A DNA stretch of 41,633 nucleotides. Origin: JAUVIB01 sp964424545 (GTDB lineage: Bacteria; Calditrichota; Calditrichia; Calditrichales; Calditrichaceae). The notes below the pieces were generated by a model. It saw only the letters and a list, made by a program, of their open reading frames with translations, was not told the DNA's origin and ran no database searches. The DNA is taken from assembly GCA_964424545.1 (NCBI GenBank), contig CAYRJN010000006.1, positions 1-41,633 of the forward strand, in the 5' to 3' direction. Position numbers and translations under genes: made by a program. Below, piece by piece: positions 27,165 to 35,700 of the stretch (position 1 is its first letter; each line of letters opens with the position of its first letter).

Positions 27165-27194
27165 ATTATGCCAATTTCGACATATAATTACCAA
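27165..27194 (-). promoter_or_regulatory. lon: Candidate sigma-70-type promoter of lon
   Basis: Read leftward, TTGGTA (plus 27189-27194) and CATAAT (plus 27165-27170) are separated by 18 bases. They lie 20-50 bases before the lon ATG. The -10 matches five of six consensus bases and the -35 four of six. Confidence 0.35.
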
Positions 27195-27536
27195 TCCGGA
27201 TAGTATTGCAATTATTACGCCAATCTTAAACTTTGGTGCATAATGACGGACACTCTTCTTTTCATTAATCAATTTTCCGTGTTATATTCTTTTCAACTTA
27301 TTCAAAGAATCAAACAAAAAGAGGGTTTTGCGCATGGCCATAAACGCATAAAATTTTTGCCGGATATTTACCATTTATTATTAAGAAACCAACTTTTACA
27401 CTTTATCGCTTTTATTATGAAAAATATTCTATTCTCTCATTGCAAATAAGCGTTAAAACGTTTAAATTATAAAGTAGGATTAATTAATGCTTTATAGAAA
27501 AAGATAAAAAAAATAACGCTCAATTCAAACGCATGT

Positions 27537-27569
27537 GTTTATTCTCTATAATCCACAAATAGAATAAAC
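27537..27569. repeat. A+T-rich inverted repeat upstream of the thioredoxin-like gene
   Basis: GTTTATTCT (27537-27545) and AGAATAAAC (27561-27569) form a perfect 9-base stem with a 15-base loop. It has no obvious T-tract, so I do not call it a terminator. Confidence 0.35.
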
Positions 27570-27732
27570 TCTTATTTACGACTAGCGATTTTTGATCTTT
27601 ATTCATTGCCTTTATCAATCTGCAAGAAAAACGCAATAACAACAGAACTTTGAAATTACTTTATCAAAATTCGACATAATCCAACGAATAATTAACAGTA
27701 GCGATATTCAAAGCAAAAAAAAAGGATAAGTG

Positions 27733-28629
27733 ATGCGCGTTCTATGTAATTACAGTAGTAAAAACAAAAATCATTTTTACAGACTTTTTACTCTTATAAT
27801 TATAATCCTAATAGGATTTGGGCATAATTTATCTGCGCAACAATACAATAAAATTGTTGCTAAACAGGGAGAGCCTGACAAATTACCCGAACGCATTAAA
27901 AAAAAATTTAACGCATCGCACTTTTTTGAAATCAACGGTGAGCCTATTTTTGAATATTTGTATTTGGTTCATCGAGGAATGGAAAAACAAAATATTGAGA
28001 ATTACTGGATATTTTTTAAATATAAAAATCAAAAAAGTGGCTTCAGTTATAGATATGTCTCTTTTAAAAAAAATGATTTAAATGAATATTCGGTAAAGTA
28101 TGAATTACAAACCAAGGAGGAAGATACCTTAACGCCTTTGTTATTGCTTTTGGATAATGAGCGGCTTATCCTTCGATATGCGTGGAAAAATTCGATTATT
28201 CCAAAAATCATAAAAGAATATCCTTTAAAAATAGGTAAAAAACTGCCGGATATTCCATTAATCAACAAGGACAACAGGACATCGCTTTATGCTTTCAGAG
28301 GTAAAATAACCGTTATCAATTGGTGGTCGACATCCTGCCTTCCTTGCGTTCAGGAAATCCCCGGTTTTAATAAATTGGTTGATAAATATCCCGATATAGC
28401 ATTTATCTCCATCGTAAAAGATAAAGAAAATCTGCAAACATTTCTCGAAAAACATCCCTTTAAATATGCGCACTATTTTGGCAATAAAAAAATTACCGAA
28501 TTATTTATAGACATGTTTCCGCGCAATATCGTGCTTTCCAAAGACGGGACAATCACCTACAACATGGCCGGTGGTAACAAAGATATGTATTTGCAAATAG
28601 AGAAAGCCATTTTATCAATAAAACATTAA
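27733..28629 (+). CDS. Exported thioredoxin-like (TlpA/ResA-type) protein with a novel N-terminal domain
   Basis: The 298-residue protein has a signal or anchor segment (residues 17-35, ending LSAQQ) and a C-terminal thioredoxin fold: KLPDIPLINKDNRTSLYAF, then INWWSTSCLPCVQEIP with the redox pair Cys202-x-x-Cys205, and PRNIVLSKDG with a cis-proline-type Pro. Such proteins act in periplasmic disulfide reduction, often for cytochrome c maturation. The middle part (residues 40-160) is beta-rich and I do not recognise it. I start at ATG 27733, with AAAGGA about seven bases before it, rather than at the GTG at 27730. The neighbouring heptaheme cytochrome cluster is convergent, so a link to heme c maturation is plausible but unproven. 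Confidence 0.82.
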   Translation: MRVLCNYSSKNKNHFYRLFTLIIIILIGFGHNLSAQQYNKIVAKQGEPDKLPERIKKKFNASHFFEINGEPIFEYLYLVHRGMEKQNIENYWIFFKYKNQKSGFSYRYVSFKKNDLNEYSVKYELQTKEEDTLTPLLLLLDNERLILRYAWKNSIIPKIIKEYPLKIGKKLPDIPLINKDNRTSLYAFRGKITVINWWSTSCLPCVQEIPGFNKLVDKYPDIAFISIVKDKENLQTFLEKHPFKYAHYFGNKKITELFIDMFPRNIVLSKDGTITYNMAGGNKDMYLQIEKAILSIKH

Positions 28630-28644
28630 CCGCATTATTACCAT

Positions 28645-29589
28645 CTACGTCGTTCGGAACGAGGTATGATTAAAACGCCACGTTTTGTTTCCATTCAGCT
28701 GTATGACAGCGGATACGTCGGGATTATTTTTACAATATTTTTCTATCTCTTTTTTCGGCATTAACATAAAAGCGGTGGATAGAGCGTCCGCATTGGCCGC
28801 CAAAGGACTAAATACCCAGCTGGCCGCACGCTTGGTTATAGGCCTGCCCGTGAAAGGATTAATAATATGCTTTCTTTTTTCCAGTCCAGAAGAACCGATT
28901 GAAATACTTTTTACGGTTATCATTTCACGGCCATGCAAAATATTAATCTGCCAACCTGCTTTATCAGTCGGCGACGCACCGACGCGAACGGAACTGCCTC
29001 CGCCATGCATCAAATATTGATCTATTTCCCATTCTTCCAAAATTGAAGCGGCCTTATCCAAGGCATATCCTTTAGCGTATCCTCCTAAATCCAACTGGAT
29101 ATTATTATTAAAAACACTTATTTCAAAAGTATCTTCATTAAGCTGTAACCATGGCATGCCACTATTTTCCATTAAAAATTTTATATAACTACGGTTTATT
29201 TGTTTATTATGACTCTTCTCTTTCCATAAATTTATCAAAGCGCCGGCGCTTACGTCAAACGCACCTTTGGTATCTTGATACAAACGCGCACAATCTTTTA
29301 AACAAGTAAATGTATCGGGATCGACGACCGTTGACTCAAAAGCATTCAAACTGTTTATTTTTGATATTTCGCTGTTTTCTATAAAACGGCTTAATAATCT
29401 TTCAAGACGGTCAATCTCCATAAAAATTTCAACGGAAGCGCGTTTTGCGTACAAGCCGTCGGAATGATAAATATAGAGTTCATAAATCGTAGCCATGGCA
29501 AAATGGGAAAAATGATGCAAGCGAGCGTCGTTTAACAAATTATCCTTTAAAATCGGAGGCGTTGGTTCCTTCTCGATATTTTCAATCAT
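28645..29589 (-). CDS. apbE: ApbE-family FAD:protein FMN transferase without a visible export signal
   Basis: ApbE proteins attach FMN covalently to threonine residues of flavoproteins such as NqrC and RnfG. Diagnostic features of the 314-residue protein are GAFDVSAGALINLW, LDLGGYAKGYALDKA near residue 165, MHGGGSSVRVG, HIINPFTGRP and the Mg-binding ADALSTAFMLM near 270. The first 30 residues are hydrophilic, with no signal peptide or lipobox, unlike typical exported ApbE. It is the last gene of the leftward unit. Its ATG lies eight bases within the end of the upstream glycosyltransferase gene. No ApbE target flavoprotein is visible in the window. Which partner it modifies is open. Confidence 0.88.
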   Translation of the reverse strand: MIENIEKEPTPPILKDNLLNDARLHHFSHFAMATIYELYIYHSDGLYAKRASVEIFMEIDRLERLLSRFIENSEISKINSLNAFESTVVDPDTFTCLKDCARLYQDTKGAFDVSAGALINLWKEKSHNKQINRSYIKFLMENSGMPWLQLNEDTFEISVFNNNIQLDLGGYAKGYALDKAASILEEWEIDQYLMHGGGSSVRVGASPTDKAGWQINILHGREMITVKSISIGSSGLEKRKHIINPFTGRPITKRAASWVFSPLAANADALSTAFMLMPKKEIEKYCKNNPDVSAVIQLNGNKTWRFNHTSFRTT

Positions 29590-31108
29590 TAAGTAATTCC
29601 CATAAACTTTTTTTTACAAACAAGCGCAGTTCAACGGCGGGACGCAAATAAACGGGTTTTTCAAAAAGCGGCAAATATAAAGTTCTTTGTCCGAAAGGTA
29701 TGGTCGAATATAAATAATCGCCCAGCTCGCCCTCTAGCGTCGGATTGGTTATATAAATATCGGCGGCTTCTTTACTTTGCGGCATATTTGACCAATAACC
29801 GATACGCTTAAACTTCCGCAAATACCAAGGCAGCGGCCAGTAATCGCGATGCGGAATGATGACCTGAATCAGCATAGCATATCCATCGGGAGAAATTTTA
29901 GTTAGTTTTTCTATTTTCCGTTCAATTTTAAACACGTCACGTGTGGGATGCGCATAAACATAAGGATTCGTAGGAGATGAATCGTATCTGTAATTAAGCT
30001 CGTACATCTGCCATATCAAATGTAGCAGAATAAGGGAGAACATCACGCTAAAAGCCGCTTTAAACAATGTACCCGTAAGCAAATCATAGAAATATCCTAT
30101 TCCCGCTGCGGCAAGTAAAATGGCGCCCGGCCAAAAAAGCAGCAGGTTCCAAGGCGTTTTATAAGGGATAAGAGAGATAATAACGGCCGTAATTAGGGTA
30201 AAAACAGCGATAAATATATAAAAAATATTATCTTTTTTAAAAATAATGCTAATTATCCCGATTAAGGCAAACAGAAGAATACCGGCTTCAGACCAACGGC
30301 CGTCCGATAGCCATAATAAAGAGAAATAATAATACCATGGCTTGGCATGAATTGACATCCCTGTTCCTCGTAAGAAATATACGGCATAAGTTTTAATGCC
30401 GTCACTCAGTCCCTGAACATTGCTAAAAAAAGAGGAATAAAAAAGAACATAGAGCGTAATCACGGCGCCCGCCCAATAAAAGAGATGATTCCTGCTTATC
30501 TTAACTTTACTCTGTTTTAATAAAATCAATACAGCGGCGGCAAAAAAGGCTGCAAAAGTAGGAACAATCCAGGTTTCTTTGGTGATTATCATCCCTCCAA
30601 GGGCCAAACCATTTATAATAGCCATTTTTGTTTGTGGTTTTTCCATAAAACGGTAAAGTGTAAACAAGAAAGCATAAGTAAAAAAAACAAAAATCATTTC
30701 GTGAATATAGTAGCGGCTGTAAAATACCATTACAGGTGAAATCGTCAATAAAAATACGACAAGCAAGCGGGATCGGAATTCTGAACGGGAATTAAAAAAC
30801 ATTAAAAGCAATATGAGAAACAGGCTAAAAACAACGGGGAGTATACGCAAAATCGGCTCAGTCAGAGCGCTGAAACTCTCAACCGAGCCGATATAGGCCG
30901 GAATTAAACTAAAATAATATAATGACGGACCGTGAAATTCTTTTGGGTCATAACGGTAAGTTCCCGTTTCCAGTAATTGGCCGACTTTATACGCGTTAAC
31001 CGCTTCATCTCCGTGCATGGGACGATGCGCCAAACGGGGAACTCGAATAATAACTGCAACAACAAAAACAACAAATAATATCACATAATTTAGATATCTT
31101 CGGGTCAT
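29582..31108 (-). CDS. Agl23/GT39-type membrane glycosyltransferase (TIGR03663-like)
   Basis: The 508-residue protein has about ten membrane helices. Its N-terminus has RPMHGDEAVNAYKVGQLLE with the acidic Asp-Glu pair at about residues 34-35 that is catalytic in GT-C glycosyltransferases, and KEFHGPSLYYFSLIP shortly after, the pattern of the Agl23-like family linked to N-glycan or polysaccharide export. Such enzymes use lipid-linked sugar donors on the outer face of the membrane. The stop is overlapped by apbE, and its ATG overlaps the stop of the discoidin gene by four bases (ATGA-type), so it is tightly coupled to its neighbours. Acceptor unknown. Confidence 0.82.
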   Translation of the reverse strand: MTRRYLNYVILFVVFVVAVIIRVPRLAHRPMHGDEAVNAYKVGQLLETGTYRYDPKEFHGPSLYYFSLIPAYIGSVESFSALTEPILRILPVVFSLFLILLLMFFNSRSEFRSRLLVVFLLTISPVMVFYSRYYIHEMIFVFFTYAFLFTLYRFMEKPQTKMAIINGLALGGMIITKETWIVPTFAAFFAAAVLILLKQSKVKISRNHLFYWAGAVITLYVLFYSSFFSNVQGLSDGIKTYAVYFLRGTGMSIHAKPWYYYFSLLWLSDGRWSEAGILLFALIGIISIIFKKDNIFYIFIAVFTLITAVIISLIPYKTPWNLLLFWPGAILLAAAGIGYFYDLLTGTLFKAAFSVMFSLILLHLIWQMYELNYRYDSSPTNPYVYAHPTRDVFKIERKIEKLTKISPDGYAMLIQVIIPHRDYWPLPWYLRKFKRIGYWSNMPQSKEAADIYITNPTLEGELGDYLYSTIPFGQRTLYLPLFEKPVYLRPAVELRLFVKKSLWELLND

Positions 31109-31773
31109 TTGGCCGGTTTGCCGTAAACTTCCACCTCGACATAATGGTTCAAATCGTTATTCGTATTTCCGCGGCTGTAAAGGCGTACATAGCGTCCTTT
31201 TACGCCTTTAGCGTCAATCAAACGGCCTTCGGATGTTTCGACATAATGTTTATCTTTGCCCACGCCTTGTCCCGAAGAATTGTCAATATCGTTATTATAA
31301 AGCGTATGAACGTTTTTTATAAAGTCTGCGTCGTCCGCCGTTTTAACGATTACATCAAAATAGACGCGCGGCTGCTTATGAAAATGCCAAACAACGATAG
31401 CATAAATATTATATTCGGCGCCAAGATCGATAGTGACATATTGAGTAAAAGGACCTAACTCAACATAACTTCCGTCTCCCGCATCTTTATCGCCGTCGGT
31501 TATCATTTCCAAATCGCCTATGATCGGTTCTTCATCGGTTGCCGTCACTTTTTTACCGAGAGCAACATTCTTGGTGCCTTCCGGTGCCAAAAACGGAGGG
31601 CGTGGTTTACCGAGCGGTTTTTCAAGATTAGGAACCTGTAAATTTTGCGGCGTTCCTACGAACATCGGTTTGGGTAATTCAATTTTAATAGGTACCAATT
31701 TCTCCTTTTTCCCTTGAGCAAAAGCAAGGGAAAGCAACATGAGAAACATTAAAAACAATTTGACTGATTTCAT
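31105..31773 (-). CDS. Secreted discoidin (F5/8 type C-like) domain protein
   Basis: The 222-residue protein has a clean signal peptide ending LAFAQGK, a proline-rich linker with PKPMFVGTPQ, and a beta-sandwich from about residue 67: VALGKKVTATD, IGDLEMITDGDKD, QYVTIDLGAEYNIYAIVVW and GRYVRLYSRGNT. This is the discoidin-like carbohydrate-binding fold. It probably binds a sugar or a surface polymer in the periplasm or outside. A strong AGGAGG site lies nine bases before the ATG. It is co-transcribed with an upstream Gfo/Idh gene (73-base gap) and overlaps the downstream glycosyltransferase gene, so a role in presenting sugar substrate to the oxidoreductases is likely. Confidence 0.8.
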   Translation of the reverse strand: MKSVKLFLMFLMLLSLAFAQGKKEKLVPIKIELPKPMFVGTPQNLQVPNLEKPLGKPRPPFLAPEGTKNVALGKKVTATDEEPIIGDLEMITDGDKDAGDGSYVELGPFTQYVTIDLGAEYNIYAIVVWHFHKQPRVYFDVIVKTADDADFIKNVHTLYNNDIDNSSGQGVGKDKHYVETSEGRLIDAKGVKGRYVRLYSRGNTNNDLNHYVEVEVYGKPAK

Positions 31774-31846
31774 TTATTCTTTCCTCCTGAATTATTTATT
31801 GATTTGTTAATTATGATTGGATATTTACGAATATTATCGATAAAAA

Positions 31847-33154
31847 TCAAATTGTCCACGGTTGACGATAAGAACGGGTAACCATACGACTAGCTTCATC
31901 GCTGTCAATAAAGCGTTCCTTTTTAAAATCCCAGCGCAGCTTAGCGCCGGTACGCATGGCAATTTCGCCAATCAGACAGGTAATATTGGAATAATGTCCG
32001 TTTTCCACAGGCGCGATCGGTTCCGAACGAGTTTTTATACAATTTAAAAAATTAGCCTTATGGTTATTATTTTTATATAGTCTGATATCCGTCGGAGAAA
32101 AAACGGTATTCATCAAAGATTCCGGATAGGTTTGAATATAATTTCGTTTCACAAAAACCCAGCCGTCCGTTCCCTCAAATTTTATGCCTTGACGATTTTC
32201 ACCCTGATCGGTTACATACATTTTGACGCCGTTGGCATATTGGTATTCAATATGAAATTTACCAGGCACATCCCATACGCCGTCTCTCGGATATTGCGCC
32301 GTTCCTTCGATTTCAATCGGCCCGCTCAGTTCCGGCGTTCGCCCCATGCCCCAGCGGGCAATATCGAGATGATGAGCGCCCCAGTTGGTAATCATTCCCG
32401 CGGTAAAATCGGTTACGCGCATCCAACCCGGTCGGCTGTAGTTACTTTGCGGATGCACACGCTTTTCCATATACGGTTTATAAATTGCCGGGCCGACCCA
32501 TAAATCATAATTCAGGTTCTTGGGTACCGCCTGTGGTTTCTCTATTTTCCCAGCCGGATCGATAGGCAGGCCGACTCGCACCGTATGCAATTTGCCAATT
32601 TTTTCGTTACGCACCAGCTCGCAGGCAAAACGAAAATTATCCTCCGATCGCTGCTGGCTGCCAACCTGCAACACCGCGCCGTACCGTTTTACCAAATCCG
32701 TTAAAACACGTCCCTCTTTGATGGTGCGCGTCATAGGTTTTTGCAAAAATATATCTTTACCTGCAACGACGGCATCCATAGCAATCAACCCGTGCCAATG
32801 ATCGGGCGTTACAACCGCAACAGCGTCTATATCCTTACGTGCCAACAATTCCCGATAATCGCCGTACACTGCGCAGCTTTTGTCGCCGTAATGGCCGTCA
32901 ACCATCGCTTTGGCGTCATGCATACGACGGCTATCCGCATCACAGACCGCCACAACTTGAACCTCGTCAAAACCAAGAAGTTCCCGCAGGTCTCCTCTGC
33001 CCATGCGTCCAACACCGATAAAGCCCATAGTAATGCGATTGGACGGGCTGTTTTTACCGAAAACACCGCTCGGCACGATCATAGGAAAAACCGCGACGCT
33101 TAAACCGAGGGCTCCCGTTTTTAAAAACGATCTTCTTGACACTCTTTTTTTCAT
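31847..33154 (-). CDS. Tat-exported Gfo/Idh/MocA-family oxidoreductase
   Basis: The 435-residue protein starts with a twin-arginine signal (SRRSFLKTG, Arg7-Arg8), so it is folded with its cofactor and exported. The NAD(P)-binding fold has GFIGVGRMGRGDL at 44-55. TPDHWHGL near 115-122 and LQKPMTRTIKEG, with the catalytic-type Lys138, complete the active site, but position 137 is Gln where most members have Glu. Such enzymes oxidise sugars or cyclitols, often at C3; some carry a tightly bound cofactor. The C-terminus YRQPWTI resembles that of the third Gfo/Idh protein here (MREPWHL), so the two are close relatives. It is the fourth gene of the operon that begins with the other Tat Gfo/Idh at 37062. 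Confidence 0.9.
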   Translation of the reverse strand: MKKRVSRRSFLKTGALGLSVAVFPMIVPSGVFGKNSPSNRITMGFIGVGRMGRGDLRELLGFDEVQVVAVCDADSRRMHDAKAMVDGHYGDKSCAVYGDYRELLARKDIDAVAVVTPDHWHGLIAMDAVVAGKDIFLQKPMTRTIKEGRVLTDLVKRYGAVLQVGSQQRSEDNFRFACELVRNEKIGKLHTVRVGLPIDPAGKIEKPQAVPKNLNYDLWVGPAIYKPYMEKRVHPQSNYSRPGWMRVTDFTAGMITNWGAHHLDIARWGMGRTPELSGPIEIEGTAQYPRDGVWDVPGKFHIEYQYANGVKMYVTDQGENRQGIKFEGTDGWVFVKRNYIQTYPESLMNTVFSPTDIRLYKNNNHKANFLNCIKTRSEPIAPVENGHYSNITCLIGEIAMRTGAKLRWDFKKERFIDSDEASRMVTRSYRQPWTI

Positions 33155-33202
33155 AATTCTTACCGAAATTTTTATAAAATTTTTAAAAATATAACAAAAA
33201 CT

Positions 33203-33838
33203 TTAATTAGCCTTACTTTCCAAAAAATAGAAATAAAACAAACCCGCGCCGCTAAAAAGCAACGTTAACACACTGTATTGATGCACAAGCAGCATCGCAG
33301 CTTGACCTTCCGAGCTGAAAACTGGATACATACTCAGTAAAATGGAAGAAGCGGCCGGAATGGAAGCGATTACAAAAATCCATGTTAAAATCTTAATCCA
33401 GGTGGACGTTCCTTTTATTTTGCGTTCCTTATCGCCCGAAAACAAGCCTTTGATAACGTTCCAATCATCCGTATTAAACGTATTTCGTTCAATCGTTAAC
33501 AATACGGTAATCATCAAGGAGATTACAAAAAAGGGCGCGACGATTACATGGATTACCAAAAAGATGTCTTCAAGGCGCTCCCCGCTGATCATCACCGGCA
33601 CCATAGCGCTTAAAGCCATCAGTAAAAACAACACCCAAGTAATATTTATTAATAAGTTTCTCACGGCGGACACGCCGGACTTATCTCCTTTTTTCCCTTT
33701 TATTAATAATAAGGAATTGTTAAAGCCTTTACCGAAAAAATCAAAAAGATCACCGATGCGCAAACCGTTCTTTTTTAAACCTTGAATAATCAAATAAAAA
33801 ATTATAATAAACGCGGCAATTAAAATTATTCTATACAT
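33203..33838 (-). CDS. Five-helix membrane protein, candidate cytochrome b-type partner of the heptaheme cytochrome
   Basis: The 211-residue protein has hydrophobic segments at about residues 2-20, 63-84, 92-115, 148-171 and 181-205. Two histidines lie inside helices: His97 (FLVIHVIVAPFF) and His186 (MLLVHQYSVLTLL). That is the arrangement expected for axial ligands of one heme b between helices three and five. I do not recognise a named family. It lies 17 bases downstream of the heptaheme cytochrome gene and 48 bases before a Tat-exported oxidoreductase. I infer a quinone-linked membrane anchor that passes electrons to or from the cytochrome c; the heme-binding role is not proved. Other readings are an unknown five-helix membrane protein or a carrier. 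Confidence 0.62.
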   Translation of the reverse strand: MYRIILIAAFIIIFYLIIQGLKKNGLRIGDLFDFFGKGFNNSLLLIKGKKGDKSGVSAVRNLLINITWVLFLLMALSAMVPVMISGERLEDIFLVIHVIVAPFFVISLMITVLLTIERNTFNTDDWNVIKGLFSGDKERKIKGTSTWIKILTWIFVIASIPAASSILLSMYPVFSSEGQAAMLLVHQYSVLTLLFSGAGLFYFYFLESKAN

Positions 33839-33855
33839 TCATTTTCTCCTTTCCC

Positions 33856-35682
33856 TTAATCTTTTTGCGATAAAAAGACAGTCAACTTACCAAGTCCTCT
33901 GAATGCATAAATAACAACTATTGCAAATATCACGAGAACGCCAATCAAAATTATCAACTTCAGCCAGGGACGGAAGAAGAAAGAGAATGAAAATAGCCAC
34001 TCCGTTACCACATTGGAATCTTCAAAGGAAGCCATCCGCACCGTATTTTCTTTAAGGGAATCAACAGGCGTATCAATAAGTATTTTTCCAAAAAAGAAGG
34101 GAGAACTGAGAGAATGACAATCGGAACAACCGCCAGCGCCGAGGGCTTGCTTGGCCGGACGTACATCATGCGCCACCGCCCACATATAGGGTTTAGCCGC
34201 TACATGTTCAGCGCTAATCAATTTGCCGTCGCTTATTTTATATAATTTCCCGCCGCTGATATATACCGGATTAGCGACAGCCGACTCTTTTGCGGATTTT
34301 AATGAATCAAGAATTAATTTAACCGTATTTTCATTAAATGTAAGCCAGTTTCCTGTATTCATACTATCGGTATTTTCTATAAAAGCGGAAATAGTTCCGG
34401 AATACTTTATCACATTTAACGGTTTTATGCTGTCGCCTTTCATCTCAGCCCAAAATGAAGGCCAAATCAGATTATGGGGCGTAATTTTCTCATTATCTTC
34501 ATCTTCAACAAATACGGGCGAGATAATATGCGGTAAGACCGCGGCCGACTTATTACTTCCGTGTACGCCAAGCCCGTGCCCCATGGATGTTTTTACCATA
34601 CCGCTCTCTTCCTGCGGAAGAATCCCCGAATGGCAGGCCGTGCAACTAAGCTCTTCGAAATGGCTCAACGGAAAACCCTCGTGCGCCGGTTTGGGCGCTT
34701 TATGATCGCCGCCGCCGAGATGACAGCTTTCACACGTTTCCGTACCCGCATGGATATCACTTTCATAACCGCGGGATATGGCGTGATCCAAACCATTTTT
34801 ATGGCAATCAACGCACAACATTCCCGCTTGAATATGCACGTCGCCGTCGTGCCGCCATTTTTGCGTTCCCGCTTCGATGGTCGAATGGCAGGCGTAACAA
34901 CGCTCATTGGGCGATTTGGCGGTGATATCAAAAAACACCTCGCTTTTTTTATTAAAATTATGCGCATTGTAATAAACATGCGGAGACATTTGTTCAGCGT
35001 CCGGAGCTTCGCCCCAATAGATATCATAGTTTACAGGCAAATCTTTTGCCGAACCCAACACTTTGGCCAAGCCGCTTGCCGCCGTTGACGCCCAGCGAAA
35101 ATTCATTTTTTTAACTTGATCCGCCCATTCGGCCTGATCTTGTTGATGCGCGGCGTTATGGCAGCTAAGACAGTTTACATCAAGATTGCCGGTAACTTCC
35201 CAACGCATTAAATCGTCGCCCGCGCGTAATGAATCATTCTCACCGATTCCTCCGCCGGGCATCTGTCGGCCGAATAACTGCACAAATTCCATAGCGCTTA
35301 AACCGATATCGGCCGGTTTGTATACGCCTTCCCAATGACGCAAGGATAGTGGGATTTGCGTTCCCGTTTTTTTATCCACAAAAAGCCAAGGATGCCCTGG
35401 TCGACCGTCGTCTACGCCTTTGAGACCGGCATTAAAATGCCAACCGTGGCTGATTTTACTATAATCATGACATTTCCCGCATGTATTGGCCGTGGAAAAG
35501 GGCAAATGCGGTTGGTCGGAAAGCCGAATCGTCGCGCTGTCTTCGTCGATTGCCTGAATCAAATGCACCGCATTGGACCGACTTCCGTCGCTTTCATCTC
35601 CGATCAAGGGGACTGTATCCGCATAACACGTCAAAATAAGGCCCAAAGATAGTACGATTAAAATTAATATTTTATTTTGCAT
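33856..35682 (-). CDS. Heptaheme cytochrome c with a C-terminal membrane anchor
   Basis: The 608-residue protein has a signal peptide (to about residue 21) and seven CxxCH heme-binding motifs: CGKCH (68-72), CLSCH (171-175), CYACH (262-266), CVDCH (290-294), CESCH (317-321), CTACH (347-351) and CSDCH (519-523). A membrane helix at about 574-596 with a basic tail fixes the domain in the periplasm. Extra histidines (e.g. SHGWHFNAG, PHVYYNAHN) could be sixth ligands. Multiheme cytochromes of this size carry electrons between quinones or periplasmic dehydrogenases and terminal acceptors. It sits between two Gfo/Idh genes with 17-18 base gaps, with AGGG before the ATG. No known named family fits beyond multiheme cytochrome. 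Confidence 0.88.
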   Translation of the reverse strand: MQNKILILIVLSLGLILTCYADTVPLIGDESDGSRSNAVHLIQAIDEDSATIRLSDQPHLPFSTANTCGKCHDYSKISHGWHFNAGLKGVDDGRPGHPWLFVDKKTGTQIPLSLRHWEGVYKPADIGLSAMEFVQLFGRQMPGGGIGENDSLRAGDDLMRWEVTGNLDVNCLSCHNAAHQQDQAEWADQVKKMNFRWASTAASGLAKVLGSAKDLPVNYDIYWGEAPDAEQMSPHVYYNAHNFNKKSEVFFDITAKSPNERCYACHSTIEAGTQKWRHDGDVHIQAGMLCVDCHKNGLDHAISRGYESDIHAGTETCESCHLGGGDHKAPKPAHEGFPLSHFEELSCTACHSGILPQEESGMVKTSMGHGLGVHGSNKSAAVLPHIISPVFVEDEDNEKITPHNLIWPSFWAEMKGDSIKPLNVIKYSGTISAFIENTDSMNTGNWLTFNENTVKLILDSLKSAKESAVANPVYISGGKLYKISDGKLISAEHVAAKPYMWAVAHDVRPAKQALGAGGCSDCHSLSSPFFFGKILIDTPVDSLKENTVRMASFEDSNVVTEWLFSFSFFFRPWLKLIILIGVLVIFAIVVIYAFRGLGKLTVFLSQKD

Positions 35683-35700
35683 AATATTTCCCTGAATTTG

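Larger units (their letters stand above)
27145..27732. other. Intergenic region between lon and the thioredoxin-like gene
   Basis: These 588 bases are A+T-rich and hold no convincing gene or RNA. A 68-codon open frame at 27243-27449 has no ribosome site and no recognisable motif. The divergent lon and thioredoxin-like genes must both be promoted from here. Confidence 0.6.

Noticed and set aside
27243..27449. A 68-codon open frame between lon and the thioredoxin-like gene
   Set aside because: It has no ribosome site, no recognisable motif, and an amino-acid content that fits chance translation of A+T-rich DNA.
27650..27680. TTGAAA ... CATAAT as a promoter for the thioredoxin-like gene
   Set aside because: The spacer is 19 bases, too long for a confident sigma-70 call.
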